Shown here one piece after another: positions 27,089 through 34,964 of a stretch of 64,000 nt of DNA; position 1 is the first letter of the stretch, and every line of letters starts with the position of its first letter. This stretch comes from Polynucleobacter sp. 78F-HAINBA (GTDB taxonomy: Bacteria > Pseudomonadota > Gammaproteobacteria > Burkholderiales > Burkholderiaceae), in contig NZ_JACVOQ010000005.1 of assembly GCF_018882325.1 (NCBI RefSeq), positions 62,001-126,000 of the forward strand. Reading direction: 5' to 3'. The notes under the pieces were generated by a model that was not told the origin of the DNA, did not search any database, and saw only the letters and a list, made by a program, of their open reading frames with translations. The translations under genes were made by a program, and so were the position numbers.

Positions 27089-28522
27089 TTACTCTAGCTT
27101 AGAGGCTGAGCGTTTAACTGGCTCACCATTGATAAATGCGACTGCCTGAGTAAGCATGAAATCATCTGCGCTACCGAGCTCGACAGGTTTTTTAGACTTG
27201 TCTTTTTCTTTCTCTTCAGGAGTCTTCTTGGCATTTTTTTCTTCAATGCGCTGAAGCTCCTCAAGGCGACGCTTTTCACGATCGGCAACCAGTTTTTCTT
27301 CTGATGATTGCTTGTTGCGCAAATGCTTCTCGCTATCAACTTCGCGGGTAATTAATACATCATCCGGATCGCCATCTTTATTTTGATCAACTGCGATATC
27401 CGGTTTGACGCCATAAGCTTGAATCGATTTACCACTCGGTGTGTAGTAATAAGCAGTAGTGATCTTCAGCGCAGAATCATTAGTCAGTGGGCGCACTGTT
27501 TGTACAGAGCCTTTACCAAAAGTAGTCTTACCAATGATGGTTGCGCGTTTGTAATCTTGTAATGCGCCAGCCACAATTTCAGAAGCGGAAGCGGAGTAGG
27601 CGTTTACCAAAACTACCATAGGTAATTTTTTATACATCGCTGGCACACCAGCTAAGGGATCACCAGGCTCACTGAGGCGATACATTGCAGGTGTTGCATT
27701 GAACACCTGCTTAGAGTCAGCTGTCTGACCCTTAGTGGAAACAATTACAGCATCTGCTGGCAAGAAAGCGGCGGCAACACCGACCGCACCTTGTAGCAAG
27801 CCACCACCATTGTTTCTGAGATCAAGAATGATGCCCTTCATTTTGGGATCTTGATTTGCCAGCTCGGTTAATTTTTTGGCTAGATCAGGAACAGTGCGCT
27901 CTTGAAAGCTAGTGACTCTTACCCAGGCAATATCGTTATCTAAAATTTTGGCTTTAACTGACTGCACTTTAATTTCAGCCCGGGTAATTGTTACTGGAAA
28001 GCTACGCTCTTCACTCTTACGGAAGACGGTCAAAGTAATTTTTGTGCCTGGCGTACCGCGCATGGTACGCACTGCTTTATCCAGCGACATCCCGCGAACA
28101 GGTTTGTCATCTAAGCGGGTAATCAGATCGCCAGCCTGTAAGCCAGCTCGCGCTGCGGGACTATCTTCAATTGGATTGAGTACTTTAACAACGCCATCTT
28201 CTGAAGTGATTTCAATTCCAAGACCAGCAAACTTGCCACTGGTTTGTTCTTGCATTTCAGAGAAATCTTTTTTATCAAGATAGGTAGAGTGCGGGTCAAG
28301 ACTGCTCACCATCCCTTTGACAGCATCGGTCAGTAACTGTTTATCTTCAATCGGCTCAACATACTCACGTTTGATTTGAGCAAAGACATTCGATAATGTG
28401 CGCAGCTCATCCAAAGGTAGCGTCGCGCCTTGTTGGGCGGTGGCTGATAGTTGAATAGTGGCTGCAACCCCGGCGATGAGGCCGACAGAGACTAGGGCAA
28501 AGTTCTTGAAAAATACGCGCAT
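27089..28522 (-). CDS. ctpA: C-terminal processing peptidase (S41 family)
   Basis: 477 residues: signal peptide (about 1-30), a PDZ domain (about 85-170, GLGIEI then AGDLITRLD), and the S41 catalytic domain with Ser in NAYSASASEIV and Lys in GKTTFGKGSVQT. The last 90 residues are rich in Glu and Lys and look like a coiled, extended tail. It is a periplasmic protease that trims C-termini of envelope proteins. It lies 14 bases downstream of gpmA on the same strand, with AGAAG as a possible ribosome binding site. Confidence 0.94.
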   Translation of the reverse strand: MRVFFKNFALVSVGLIAGVAATIQLSATAQQGATLPLDELRTLSNVFAQIKREYVEPIEDKQLLTDAVKGMVSSLDPHSTYLDKKDFSEMQEQTSGKFAGLGIEITSEDGVVKVLNPIEDSPAARAGLQAGDLITRLDDKPVRGMSLDKAVRTMRGTPGTKITLTVFRKSEERSFPVTITRAEIKVQSVKAKILDNDIAWVRVTSFQERTVPDLAKKLTELANQDPKMKGIILDLRNNGGGLLQGAVGVAAAFLPADAVIVSTKGQTADSKQVFNATPAMYRLSEPGDPLAGVPAMYKKLPMVVLVNAYSASASEIVAGALQDYKRATIIGKTTFGKGSVQTVRPLTNDSALKITTAYYYTPSGKSIQAYGVKPDIAVDQNKDGDPDDVLITREVDSEKHLRNKQSSEEKLVADREKRRLEELQRIEEKNAKKTPEEKEKDKSKKPVELGSADDFMLTQAVAFINGEPVKRSASKLE

Positions 28523-28536
28523 GCTTCTGTTTTACC

Positions 28537-29226
28537 TTAATCCAAGTAAAAATGCTGAATGGGCTTGAGGTTGTCATCGAGCTCATAAACAAGCGGGATG
28601 CCATTAGGAACGTTAATTTCCATAATATCTTCGTCAGAAACCTGGTCGAGATACTTAATTAATGAGCGAATGCTATTGCCGTGTGCAACGAGTAATACGC
28701 GCTTGCCTGCTTTGAGGGCAGGAGCGATGGATTCATTCCAAAGAGGTAATACGCGCTCGACGTTATCTTTGAGGCACTCGCCTAAAGGAATGTCGGAAGC
28801 GCTGAGCTTTTCGTAACGTCGATCATTTTGTGGATTGCGCTCATCATCTTTTTCTAGGAGTGGTGGGCGTACATCGTAAGAGCGACGCCAAATATGAACT
28901 TGGGCATCTCCATACTGTTGGGCAGTTTCAGCTTTATTCAGGCCAGTGAGAGCGCCATAGTGACGTTCGTTCAGTCTCCAGCTGTGAACGACCGGTAGCC
29001 ACATCAGGTCCATAGTGTCCTGAACATGCCACAGGGTGCGGATAGCTCGTCTGAGGACTGAGGTGTAGGCCACATCAAACTCGTAGCCTGCTTTGCGAAG
29101 GTCTTCTCCAGCAGCTAGGGCCTGTTCAGTGCCTTTTGGGGTTAAGTCAACGTCCGCCCAGCCAGTGAAGCGGTTTTCAAGGTTCCAGGCGGATTCGCCA
29201 TGACGAATAAGGACAAGTTGTTTCAT
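28537..29226 (-). CDS. gpmA: 2,3-bisphosphoglycerate-dependent phosphoglycerate mutase
   Basis: 229 residues, start fixed by [15 protein letters not shown]. The catalytic His is in RHGES, with [10 protein letters not shown] supplying the acid-base Glu and VAHGNS the second His. It interconverts 3- and 2-phosphoglycerate in glycolysis and gluconeogenesis. It is divergent from the rhodanese gene with 22 bases between the start codons, and upstream of ctpA. Confidence 0.96.
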   Translation of the reverse strand: MKQLVLIRHGESAWNLENRFTGWADVDLTPKGTEQALAAGEDLRKAGYEFDVAYTSVLRRAIRTLWHVQDTMDLMWLPVVHSWRLNERHYGALTGLNKAETAQQYGDAQVHIWRRSYDVRPPLLEKDDERNPQNDRRYEKLSASDIPLGECLKDNVERVLPLWNESIAPALKAGKRVLLVAHGNSIRSLIKYLDQVSDEDIMEINVPNGIPLVYELDDNLKPIQHFYLD

Positions 29227-29232
29227 AGAGCC

Positions 29233-29238
29233 ATTCTA
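29233..29238 (-). promoter_or_regulatory. Candidate -10 element for a leaderless gpmA mRNA
   Basis: TAGAAT, six bases (GGCTCT), then the gpmA ATG at 29226. The start codon is certain, and there is no Shine-Dalgarno sequence. Two bases of the hexamer are shared with the opposite-strand TATAAT of the rhodanese gene. Confidence 0.55.
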
Positions 29239-29242
29239 TAAT
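29237..29242 (+). promoter_or_regulatory. Candidate -10 element for a leaderless rhodanese mRNA
   Basis: Perfect TATAAT, six bases (CCGGTG), then the ATG at 29249. It overlaps the divergent gpmA element by two bases, so RNA polymerase could not occupy both at once. Confidence 0.55.
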
Positions 29243-29248
29243 CCGGTG

Positions 29249-29662
29249 ATGAACTTTCTCACGCAAATTGATAATTTAGCGCTTATCGCCCTCCTGCTTG
29301 TTTCGGGCGCAGCACTCTTCTTCCCAACATTATCTACGCTTATTAGCGGAAAAGGCTTATCGCCCACAGAAGCAACAATTTGGATGAATCGCCGTAAAGC
29401 TGCTGTTTTGGACTTACGTCCAGAATTCGACTTTAAGGCTGGCCACCTGCCTGGAGCAAAGCATCTTTTGGCCGATCAAATCCCGTCCGGAATCGATAAG
29501 CTCAAGCTGGACCGTAAAAACCCCATTATTTTGGTTTGTCACTCAGGTATGAGCGCCCGTAAGGTGGTTCCAGAATTGAAGAAATTGGGGTTCTCTGAAG
29601 TTGCGGTCTTGGATGGCGGCGTTCAAGGCTGGCAGGCTGCAGCCTTGCCATTGGTTAAATAA
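29249..29662 (+). CDS. Rhodanese-like membrane protein
   Basis: 137 residues from the ATG at 29249: an N-terminal membrane helix (about residues 8-30), then a rhodanese domain with DLRPEFDFKAGHLPGA and the active-site Cys loop CHSGMSARK. It probably handles persulphide sulphur at the inner membrane. It begins a run rhodanese-grxC-secB-gpsA, a typical betaproteobacterial order. Confidence 0.9.
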   Translation: MNFLTQIDNLALIALLLVSGAALFFPTLSTLISGKGLSPTEATIWMNRRKAAVLDLRPEFDFKAGHLPGAKHLLADQIPSGIDKLKLDRKNPIILVCHSGMSARKVVPELKKLGFSEVAVLDGGVQGWQAAALPLVK

Positions 29663-29679
29663 TTCAGCGGATCTTCGAT

Positions 29680-29934
29680 ATGCCACCAGTCACGATGTAT
29701 AGCACTCAAGTTTGCCCTTACTGCGTTATGGCGGAGAAGCTATTGCAGAAGAAGGGCGTTGCAAATCTAGAGAAGATCCTGATTGATCGCGATCCTGCGC
29801 AGCGCGAGATCATGATGACTCGTACTGGCCGCCGCACTGTGCCGCAAATTTATATTGGTGAAACCCATGTTGGTGGTTATGACGATCTAGTTGCACTAGA
29901 TCGTGCCGGCCAACTTGATCCACTCTTAGCTTAA
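29680..29934 (+). CDS. grxC: Glutaredoxin 3
   Basis: 84 residues with the dithiol site CPYC at residues 12-15 and the TVPQIYIG cis-proline loop with GGYDDL for glutathione binding. It reduces disulphides using glutathione, linking to the gshAB operon in this window. 17 bases after the rhodanese gene and 23 before secB. Confidence 0.95.
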   Translation: MPPVTMYSTQVCPYCVMAEKLLQKKGVANLEKILIDRDPAQREIMMTRTGRRTVPQIYIGETHVGGYDDLVALDRAGQLDPLLA

Positions 29935-29957
29935 AAAATTTACCCAGAAAGTTTCCC

Positions 29958-30479
29958 ATGACTGAACAAACTACTTCCGCTCCTGATGCAGCAGATAACT
30001 CAAAAGAGCCTGGTTTCCGTATTCAACGTATTTACCTCAAGGATCTATCTTTAGAGCAGCCAAACGCACCACAAATTTTATTGGTTGCCGCTGAGCCTCA
30101 AGTTGAGGTTGAGGTGGATGTTGCAGTTACACGTTTGAGCGATGAAATTTTTGAGGTTGCTTTAATTGCCACAGTAACTGCCAAAGTAGAAAGCAAGGTG
30201 CTATTTTTGGTTGAAGCAAAGCAAGCTGGTATTTTTGAATTTAGCAATATTCCTCCAGAGCAAATTGATCCGATGTTAGGCATTGCTTGCCCAACGATTT
30301 TGTATCCTTACTTGCGCTCGAATATTGCTGACACTATTAGTCGCGCTGGTTTCCAACCAATTCATTTGAATGAGATTAACTTCCACGGTATGTACGAGCA
30401 TCGCCTGATGCAGGCTGCGCAAGCTGCTGCAACGGAAAGTGGCTCTACCGATGAAAGCAAAATCATTCTTCCTCACTAA
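29958..30479 (+). CDS. secB: Protein-export chaperone SecB
   Basis: 173 residues of the SecB fold: [19 protein letters not shown] opening and the conserved [18 protein letters not shown] segment. It forms a tetramer that keeps preproteins unfolded and hands them to SecA. An Ala-rich acidic-polar tail of about 30 residues follows. The grxC-secB-gpsA order is conserved in many proteobacteria. Confidence 0.96.
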   Translation: MTEQTTSAPDAADNSKEPGFRIQRIYLKDLSLEQPNAPQILLVAAEPQVEVEVDVAVTRLSDEIFEVALIATVTAKVESKVLFLVEAKQAGIFEFSNIPPEQIDPMLGIACPTILYPYLRSNIADTISRAGFQPIHLNEINFHGMYEHRLMQAAQAAATESGSTDESKIILPH

Positions 30480-30505
30480 GCCGATTTAATTAAAGCCCAC
30501 AGATC

Positions 30506-31528
30506 ATGAAAGTGACGCTACTTGGAGCTGGTTCATGGGGCACTGCTATGGCTGCGCAAGCAGCGCGCCATCTTCAGACTGGCGATGTTTGCTTGTGGTC
30601 CCGAAGCGTTGAGCAGTTAGAGGGTATTCAGAAGTCTGGCGAAAATGCAGACTATCTGCCTGGCGTCATCTTGCCAAAGGGCTTGCAATTAGAGGTGAGT
30701 TTTGAGCGGGCTGTCCAACGTCTTTCTGAAAATGATCTTTTAGTCATTGCTACTCCGATGTCAGGTTTGTCTGAAACGGTGGCGCAGGTACTGGGCCTTG
30801 CTAAACACCCACTCAATATTGTTTGGTTATGCAAGGGCTTGGAGCCCAGCACTACCTTATTGCCGCACCAAGTAGTAGACCGGGAAGATAAGTTGCACAG
30901 TCATGGTCTGCGCCATGCTTACGGCGCTCTATCAGGGCCGAGTTTTGCGCAAGAAGTTGGTAATGGCATGCCATGTGCATTAACTATTGCCAGCAAATCG
31001 AATGCCTTATGCGACATTGTTCAGGGTGCATTTCATCATGGCAATATGCGCATCTATGCCAGCGATGATTTAGTTGGTGTTGAATTAGGTGGTGCGATTA
31101 AAAACGTTTTAGCAATTGCGGCCGGTATTGGCGATGGCCTAGACCTTGGTTTAAATGCACGCGCTGCAGTGTTAACTCGTGGCCTTGCGGAAATGATGCG
31201 TTTGGTAAAAGCTGCGGGCGGCAGACCGGAGACCTGCATGGGTTTAACCGGCGTAGGCGATTTGATTTTGACTGCCACTGGTGATCTATCGCGTAATCGC
31301 CGTGTTGGCTTAGCGCTTGCTGCAGGAAAACCTTTGCCTGAAATTTTGGGCAACTTAGGACATGTTGCTGAGGGTGTACTTTGTGCCTCTGCGGTGGGCA
31401 ACCTGGCGACACGCCTAGGTGTTGAGATGCCAATTACTGCCATGATGGGGGAAGTCTTATCTGGAAAACTCTCACCACATGAAGCCGTGAAAAAACTCAT
31501 GGGGCGCGACCCCAAGGTCGAAGTTTAA
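30506..31528 (+). CDS. gpsA: Glycerol-3-phosphate dehydrogenase [NAD(P)+]
   Basis: 340 residues with the Rossmann motif GAGSWGTAMA (residues 7-16), KGLEPST, the catalytic Lys in GAIKNVLAIAAG, and the NARAAVLTRGLAEM signature. It makes sn-glycerol 3-phosphate, the backbone for phospholipids. Last in its operon; convergent with trmL five bases away. Confidence 0.95.
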   Translation: MKVTLLGAGSWGTAMAAQAARHLQTGDVCLWSRSVEQLEGIQKSGENADYLPGVILPKGLQLEVSFERAVQRLSENDLLVIATPMSGLSETVAQVLGLAKHPLNIVWLCKGLEPSTTLLPHQVVDREDKLHSHGLRHAYGALSGPSFAQEVGNGMPCALTIASKSNALCDIVQGAFHHGNMRIYASDDLVGVELGGAIKNVLAIAAGIGDGLDLGLNARAAVLTRGLAEMMRLVKAAGGRPETCMGLTGVGDLILTATGDLSRNRRVGLALAAGKPLPEILGNLGHVAEGVLCASAVGNLATRLGVEMPITAMMGEVLSGKLSPHEAVKKLMGRDPKVEV

Positions 31529-31533
31529 GTTTC

Positions 31534-32004
31534 TTAACTTCCGCCAAGCAATCCGTTTTGGCGCCATGCTTCATAAACAACAATTGCTACTGTATTTGAG
31601 AGATTCAAACTACGACTACTATCTTGCATAGCTAGGCGAACTTGATTGGGTGTTGGAATTGAGCTTCTCACTTCTTCGGTGATACCTTTGGTTTCTGAGC
31701 CAAAAACAAAATAGTCTTCAGGTAAATATTTGCCATCATGAAACTTGCCGGTACCTTTGGTGGTGAGAGCAAAAATACGTTCAGGCTGAGGTTTTTCATC
31801 AATCAGAAATTGCGCCCAGTTTTTATGAACTTTTACTTTTGCGAACTCGTGATAGTCCAGTCCCGCTCTGCGAAGTTTGGCATCCTCCATGGGGAAGCCG
31901 AGGGGTTCAATGAGATGTAACTTTGCACCCGTGTTTGCGCACAGGCGAATGATGTTGCCTGTATTCGGTGGAATTTCTGGTTCGAATAAAACAATATTAA
32001 ACAT
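31534..32004 (-). CDS. trmL: tRNA (cytidine(34)-2'-O)-methyltransferase
   Basis: 156-residue SPOUT methyltransferase with the trefoil-knot motifs NTGNIIRLCANTG, FGSETKG and SSRSLNLSNTVAIVVYEA. TrmL 2'-O-methylates the wobble base of tRNA-Leu isoacceptors. Its start overlaps the comF stop by 8 bases. Confidence 0.93.
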   Translation of the reverse strand: MFNIVLFEPEIPPNTGNIIRLCANTGAKLHLIEPLGFPMEDAKLRRAGLDYHEFAKVKVHKNWAQFLIDEKPQPERIFALTTKGTGKFHDGKYLPEDYFVFGSETKGITEEVRSSIPTPNQVRLAMQDSSRSLNLSNTVAIVVYEAWRQNGLLGGS

Positions 32005-32758
32005 GCTCTGATCTTTGTGACGGACGAAGTGTTCTCAGTAGAACCCAATTAATAACACGAGATACACCATTGTCCTTCAATATGCGGGCGATTTCATTTA
32101 AGGTTGCTCCGCTAGTCATGACGTCATCAAACACAATGACTGATGCAGACTCTAGCTGCCTCTGATGCTGAGGGTTGATATAAAACATGTCTTGAATAGC
32201 AAGCTGACGATTGGCGCGGTTCTCATTGGCTTGATGTTGAGTGTGATGGTAGCGCTTCAAAATATGTGGGTTTTTATGAATATGTTTGTCACAGTCAATT
32301 CGCCTAACCAATTCCCAGCTTTGATTAAAACCTCTGGCGCATAGTTTTTCTTGGCTCAGCGGTACCGGCACAAGAAAGTCTGCTTGGACTGTTATTAAGT
32401 CCTGCGTAAGCAGAGCATTCCATGTGGATGCCAAGCCATGCGCACATGCAAGTCGACGCTGATATTTCAATTGATGCAAAGCAGGTTGTAGTTTGCCATC
32501 GTATCGATCTAGGCAATAAGTTTCATCGAAGTGGGGTGGGTTAGTGATGCACTCTCGACAACGTTTTTCCTTTAACTCTGTTACTTCAAGGGTGAGGCCA
32601 CATTGCCTGCAGCATTCGTAATTTGACAGTTGATCTGATTGCAGCTGGATCAAGCAATCAAGGCAGAGAGTGTGTCGCTGAAATTCCCCGCAAACAATGC
32701 ATGAGCTTGGTAATAGGTGAGAACAAATGGATTGAAAAATATTCTCTATTGCGCGCAT
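31997..32758 (-). CDS. comF: ComF family protein
   Basis: 253 residues from the ATG at 32758; a TTG at 32794 would extend it across the divergent gene's start. An N-terminal zinc-finger region (CIVC, CLDC, CRQC, CREC pairs within the first 80 residues) is followed by a phosphoribosyltransferase-type domain with the PRPP loop VIVFDDVMTSGATL. ComF proteins are needed for DNA uptake in naturally competent bacteria, though the reaction is unknown. Confidence 0.88.
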   Translation of the reverse strand: MRAIENIFQSICSHLLPSSCIVCGEFQRHTLCLDCLIQLQSDQLSNYECCRQCGLTLEVTELKEKRCRECITNPPHFDETYCLDRYDGKLQPALHQLKYQRRLACAHGLASTWNALLTQDLITVQADFLVPVPLSQEKLCARGFNQSWELVRRIDCDKHIHKNPHILKRYHHTQHQANENRANRQLAIQDMFYINPQHQRQLESASVIVFDDVMTSGATLNEIARILKDNGVSRVINWVLLRTLRPSQRSEHV

Positions 32759-32769
32759 GGGCCGCTGAG

Positions 32770-32775
32770 TATACT
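32770..32775 (+). promoter_or_regulatory. Candidate -10 element for a leaderless methyltransferase-like mRNA
   Basis: TATACT, six bases (GAGCCA), then the ATG at 32782. The surrounding AGTATACT is palindromic, so the opposite strand also carries TATACT (32768-32773), nine bases before the comF ATG. Confidence 0.45.
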
Positions 32776-32781
32776 GAGCCA

Positions 32782-33585
32782 ATGACCCAATCAATTAGAT
32801 GGCTTCAGGATGAAATTGCAGCTCGCATGTTGCAAAAATTAGACATCGTGAAGTTGGAGGCAAAAGACGTCCTATTGATTCCAGATTTCCCTGGAGCGCA
32901 TGCCCCTTTTCTGACAAAACGTTTTCCGGGAATTCGTTTTCACAGTGCACCAGAATGCGAGCTATCCGGTTTTGATTTGTTGAAACTGAGAGTGTCTCGT
33001 TTTTGGAATTCAAGAATGAAGTCGGCATCCCAGATTTCTCTTGATGACTACAAGAAAACAGGCCGCATTAATCTTCCTAGCAATTCTGTAGATTTAGTGG
33101 TCAGCGTTCTCTTGATTCAGGACTTGGCTGATCCCAAGCATTTCTTGCAAGAGTGCTGGCGAGTACTTAAAGAAGGTGGATTGTTGACGTTGAGTTATTT
33201 GGGCCCCGATACCGCCAAAGAGCTCAACTCTGAAGCTTTGGTGCAGCAATTGCCGCTTCAAAAGTTAGTCAGCCCCTGGGATATGCACGATATGGGGGAT
33301 GCCCTGCTGGGTGAGCGTTTTTCGGACCCGGTAATGGATATGGAGTTTTTGAACTTGGATTACGACTCCGATGCGCTCTTATTGACTGATGCCAGAGCCC
33401 TCAATTTGCTTGTTTCTGAAGATCAAGACATCACCCAAATTACCCAATTACCCAAAAAAATGACCTTAGAGGTGGTTTATGGACATGCCTGGGCTTTGGG
33501 CAAGCACCTTGCCAAGGCACAAGATCATGTCGCTTATATTGATCTAAATCAAATCGGACGCAAGACTAGGAGTGATTCTGCTTAA
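32782..33585 (+). CDS. BioC-like methyltransferase-fold protein with degenerate SAM loop
   Basis: 267 residues from the ATG at 32782; longer in-frame readings run antisense into comF. The later class I methyltransferase elements are clear (SVDLVVSVLLIQDLADP, then ECWRVLKEGGLLTLSYLGP), resembling BioC. At motif I, where a GxGxG loop should bind S-adenosylmethionine, the sequence reads LLIPDFPGAHAPFL, with a single Gly. It may be inactive or use a changed cofactor site. Biotin synthesis cannot be assumed. Divergent from comF, an arrangement seen elsewhere in Burkholderiales. Confidence 0.75.
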   Translation: MTQSIRWLQDEIAARMLQKLDIVKLEAKDVLLIPDFPGAHAPFLTKRFPGIRFHSAPECELSGFDLLKLRVSRFWNSRMKSASQISLDDYKKTGRINLPSNSVDLVVSVLLIQDLADPKHFLQECWRVLKEGGLLTLSYLGPDTAKELNSEALVQQLPLQKLVSPWDMHDMGDALLGERFSDPVMDMEFLNLDYDSDALLLTDARALNLLVSEDQDITQITQLPKKMTLEVVYGHAWALGKHLAKAQDHVAYIDLNQIGRKTRSDSA

Positions 33586-33647
33586 GTGTAAGTGCTCACT
33601 ATCTTTTAAACCATTACCAAGATTGAGGCTGACATGGTTAACCCGGT

Positions 33648-33676
33648 TTGTTGTTGAACCTAATTAACCCTATAAT
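33648..33676 (+). promoter_or_regulatory. Sigma-70 promoter of the cytochrome oxidase operon
   Basis: TTGTTG (33648-33653), a 17-base spacer and TATAAT (33671-33676). Transcription would start near 33683, giving ctaC a leader of about 85 bases, in contrast to the leaderless-type starts elsewhere in the window. Confidence 0.65.
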
Positions 33677-33766
33677 CAGCGCTAGAAGTATTGGCTTGAT
33701 ACCGCTTTTTTGGGCTTTTTGAGGCTTTATTGCCGCAAAAGTTCATGACAATAAACAGAGAATAAG

Positions 33767-34924
33767 ATGAATTTATTTGGAAAAGTCACTAGGGCTTCGC
33801 TCTATTTAGTAGCAGCCTTCGGCACTGCAATTGCACATGCAGCTGAAAATATGCCAGGCGGCCCAGCTGTCAATCAATTGAATTTTGCCGCTCCAGCGAC
33901 AAAAATCATGCAAGAAATCCATTGGTTGCATTGGATGATGTTGATTATTTGTGCACTCATTTTTATTGGTGTTTTTGGAGTGATGTTCTATTCCATTCTC
34001 AAGCACCGTAAATCTTTAGGTGCTAAGTCTGCATCTTTTCACGAGAGCACTACGGTTGAGATCATTTGGACAGTTATTCCATTGTTGATCGTTATCGGTA
34101 TGGCTTTGCCAGCAACAAAAACTGTTGTGGCAATGAAAGACACTACTAACTCTGACATCACTATTAAGACCACTGGTTACCAGTGGAAATGGGGTTACGA
34201 CTACATCAAAGGTGAGGGTGAGGGCATTAGCTTCTTATCAACCATGTCTACTTCACGTGAGGCCATCAATAACTTGGCTCCTAAATCAAATACATATTTG
34301 ATGGAAGTGGATAACGAGATGGTTGTACCAGTTGGCAAAAAGATTCGTCTCATCACTACAGCTAACGACGTAATCCATTCATGGACGATTCCTGCATTTG
34401 GCGTTAAGCAAGATGCCATCCCTGGTTTCGTTCGCGATACTTGGTTCCGTGCTGACACTATCGGTAAATTCCGTGGCCAGTGTTCTGAGTTATGCGGCGC
34501 TGAGCATGCCTTTATGCCTATCGTGGTCAATGTAGTTTCACAAGATGACTACACCAAGTGGGTAGAAGAGAAGAAAAAAGAAATGGGCGCGGCCTCTGAT
34601 GATCCAACTAAGGTTTACACCTTGGATGAGCAAAAAGAGCGTGGTGCCAAAGTCTATGCAGCTAATTGCGCAGCTTGCCATCAGCCTAACGGTAAGGGTG
34701 CAGGCACATTCCCAGCGCTTGACGGTAGCAAAGTGGTTCTTGGACCAAAAGCTGGTCAATACAACATTCTTATCAATGGTAAGGGTGCTATGCCGAAGTG
34801 GGCTGGTGTAATTTCTGATGGCGATATTGCTGCCGTGATGACATATACCCGCAATGCTTGGGGCAATAAAACGGGCGAGATTATTCAGACCCAAGATATT
34901 GTTTCTGCACGCGCTGGCAAGTAA
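33767..34924 (+). CDS. ctaC: Cytochrome c oxidase subunit II with fused cytochrome c domain
   Basis: 385 residues: signal peptide (cleavage near AHAA), two membrane helices (about 45-70 and 95-115), the CuA domain with CSELCGAEHAFM, and a C-terminal cytochrome c domain with CAACH (about residues 304-308). Electrons enter from soluble cytochrome c through the fused haem to CuA and on to subunit I. The fused haem makes this a caa3-like aa3 oxidase. A GAGAATAAG ribosome binding region precedes it. Confidence 0.95.
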   Translation: MNLFGKVTRASLYLVAAFGTAIAHAAENMPGGPAVNQLNFAAPATKIMQEIHWLHWMMLIICALIFIGVFGVMFYSILKHRKSLGAKSASFHESTTVEIIWTVIPLLIVIGMALPATKTVVAMKDTTNSDITIKTTGYQWKWGYDYIKGEGEGISFLSTMSTSREAINNLAPKSNTYLMEVDNEMVVPVGKKIRLITTANDVIHSWTIPAFGVKQDAIPGFVRDTWFRADTIGKFRGQCSELCGAEHAFMPIVVNVVSQDDYTKWVEEKKKEMGAASDDPTKVYTLDEQKERGAKVYAANCAACHQPNGKGAGTFPALDGSKVVLGPKAGQYNILINGKGAMPKWAGVISDGDIAAVMTYTRNAWGNKTGEIIQTQDIVSARAGK

Positions 34925-34964
34925 TTTATTTATTAATACAGATCAAACTAAACCGGAGTAATCC

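Noticed and set aside
32623-32781. An N-terminal extension of the methyltransferase-like protein antisense to comF
   Set aside because: The extended residues are comF read backwards; TATACT six bases before 32782 favours the shorter form.
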